From positions 243,150 to 307,149 of the forward strand of contig NZ_BMFU01000007.1 of NCBI RefSeq assembly GCF_014639235.1: a DNA stretch of 64,000 nucleotides, given 5' to 3'. Made by a program: the position numbers and the translations under genes. The DNA comes from Paenibacillus silvae (GTDB lineage: Bacteria > Bacillota > Bacilli > Paenibacillales > Paenibacillaceae). This document shows positions 63,213 through 64,000 of the stretch, in pieces. The notes under the pieces were generated by a model. It was not told the origin of the DNA. It saw nothing but the letters and a program-made list of their open reading frames with translations, and made no database searches. The first letter of the stretch is position 1. Every line of letters starts with the position of its first letter.

Positions 63213-63249
63213 AAACACCCCATCCTTAGGTCTAGGATGAGGTGTTTTG
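63213..63249. terminator. Terminator after the zinc-ribbon gene
   Basis: AAAACACC.CATCCT pairs with AGGATGAGGTGTTTT around a short loop, 170 bases beyond the stop codon, followed by GTTACC. The stem is strong, and T runs are of similar, modest length on both strands. Confidence 0.75.
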
Positions 63250-63442
63250 TTACCTAGACCTGAGAATGAGCTATTTTAGTGAAAAAGGGCCTATTGCCAC
63301 ATGATCGTTGTAATCCGGTAATGATTAAACAGTTGCGAGAAAGCGGCTGGCCGGGATGGATAAATAGGCGGAACTTGCGAGATACGTAAGATAGTGGAAT
63401 CCCTTGAGGATTGGGAAGCACGAAAGGCCGCTGGATGGAGGA

Positions 63443-63585
63443 GCATACAGGATTTGTTAAGCTTGGGGATGATGTTGGGGGAAGGGGTGCACTGAATTGC
63501 TAGGCTTGGAGTTGACGTTGAGGGATGAACGCACAGGATTGCCCGGCTTGGGAGGTCGTTGGGGGGAGGTGCTCTTGGGACTTAA
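63443..63585. repeat. 42-bp tandem repeat, left block
   Basis: About three diverged units of roughly 42-45 bp with the order GCAC.GAATT ... GGCTTGG ... GACGTTGAGGG. The same unit reappears to the right at 63821. Between the two blocks lies the four-motif element. No gene is supported in 63043-64000; an open frame at 63497-63685 is repeat sequence. Confidence 0.75.
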
Positions 63586-63600
63586 TTTCTCTGCGGACGC

Positions 63601-63793
63601 TAACGAATCCAGAACACCCTATTTGCGCCGAATCGGCCTCCTGAAAATTGTAACGATTCCCAGTAACCTTATTTCTCCAAAATGACCTCATTTCGCCCTC
63701 CTTCTGCCCATTATTCGCCAAATAGCGTTCCTACGATTCGTTAAAACCTCAAGTCCCCCAAAAATGCCTAAATAAGGCTTCTGAGAATCGTTA
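63601..63793. repeat. Four-motif 193-bp element, copy 2 (forward-forward-reverse-reverse)
   Basis: 24-bp motifs lie at 63601-63624 and 63651-63674 (forward) and at 63720-63743 and 63770-63793 (reverse), with gaps of 26, 45 and 26 bp, exactly as in the copy at 16933. The motif core is TAACGAWTCC.AG..... C.TATTT. The gap sequences do not match those of copy 1. Confidence 0.9.
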
Positions 63794-63820
63794 GCACTCC
63801 AAAGTTCGTTTGAATGAGGT

Positions 63821-64000
63821 CCACACTGAATCAATCAGCTTGGGGATGACGTTGAGGAGAGGTGCACACCGAATCACTTGGCTTGGGATGACGTTGAGGG
63901 GAGGTCCACACTGAATCGCTCGGCTTGGGAAGACGTTAAGGGGAGGTCCACACTGAATCGCTCGGCTTGGGAAGACGTTAAGGGGAGGTCCACACTGAAT
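63821..64000. repeat. 42-bp tandem repeat, right block, running off the window
   Basis: Units begin at 63821, 63864, 63906, 63948 and 63990. The last two full units are nearly identical over 42 bp, with CCACACTGAATCGCTCGGCT and GGGAAGACGTTAAGGGGAGG. The array continues past the window edge. Confidence 0.92.

Overview
The window reads as a chromosome segment of a Paenibacillus-like, Gram-positive spore-former. Supporting signs are strong AGGAGG-type ribosome binding sites, frequent GTG/TTG starts, CcpA, Fnr/Rex, Fur and LacI-type sites of Bacillus type, YesM/YesN two-component pairs beside sugar ABC transporters, GH42, GH94 and PL10 carbohydrate enzymes, and a GlnRS gene. No rRNA, tRNA, prophage, insertion sequence or CRISPR array was seen. 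The species cannot be named from the sequence.

Layout. 0-5 kb: moaA, a soluble chemoreceptor, and a LysE exporter divergent from a MocR regulator. 4.5-14.2 kb: a carbohydrate uptake locus on the minus strand (YesM-type kinase, YesN-type regulator, binding protein, two permeases) next to a GH42 beta-galactosidase and a divergent AraC regulator. 14.2-16.4 kb: mobA and an MFS transporter. 16.4-18 kb: a gene-free, repeat-rich stretch. 18-25 kb: glnS, small enzymes, a secreted two-repeat protein, and a MerR-methyltransferase fusion with a textbook MerR promoter. 25.1-27.2 kb: an AT-rich two-gene RloA/RloB (AbiL-like) defence cassette. 27.4-32.6 kb: a GH94 phosphorylase and its LacI regulator with three matching operators. 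32.8-35.6 kb and 44.5-46.7 kb: siderophore-iron genes with Fur boxes. 36.9-42.2 kb: molybdopterin oxidoreductase, formate/nitrite channel and NADH oxidase, the last two behind Fnr/Rex-like sites. 42.5-44.4 kb: pectate lyase and glutathione peroxidase.

The most unusual part is 47.0-63.0 kb. Six tightly packed minus-strand genes encode a GAP1-like membrane protein, a P-loop GTPase with a zinc knuckle, an unknown small protein, a membrane vWA protein, a protein that looks like a tubulin fold without its nucleotide loop, and a 1129-residue tubulin-like GTPase. Upstream lies a second vWA protein (outside the cell, with a possible FHA-like domain inside). Divergent from that are a tiny membrane protein and a zinc-ribbon membrane protein. 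Together they look like one membrane-anchored machine with a GTP-driven cytoskeletal core, of unknown role.

Two families of non-coding elements also stand out. One is a 190-238 bp foldback repeat with three compact copies, each in the 5' leader of a minus-strand gene, plus a fourth copy split into two ends that bracket the beta-galactosidase gene. The other is a 193-bp element built from four 24-bp motifs in the order forward, forward, reverse, reverse. It occurs twice, 46.7 kb apart, with identical spacing (26, 45, 26 bp) but unrelated spacer sequence, each time beside 41-42 bp tandem repeats.
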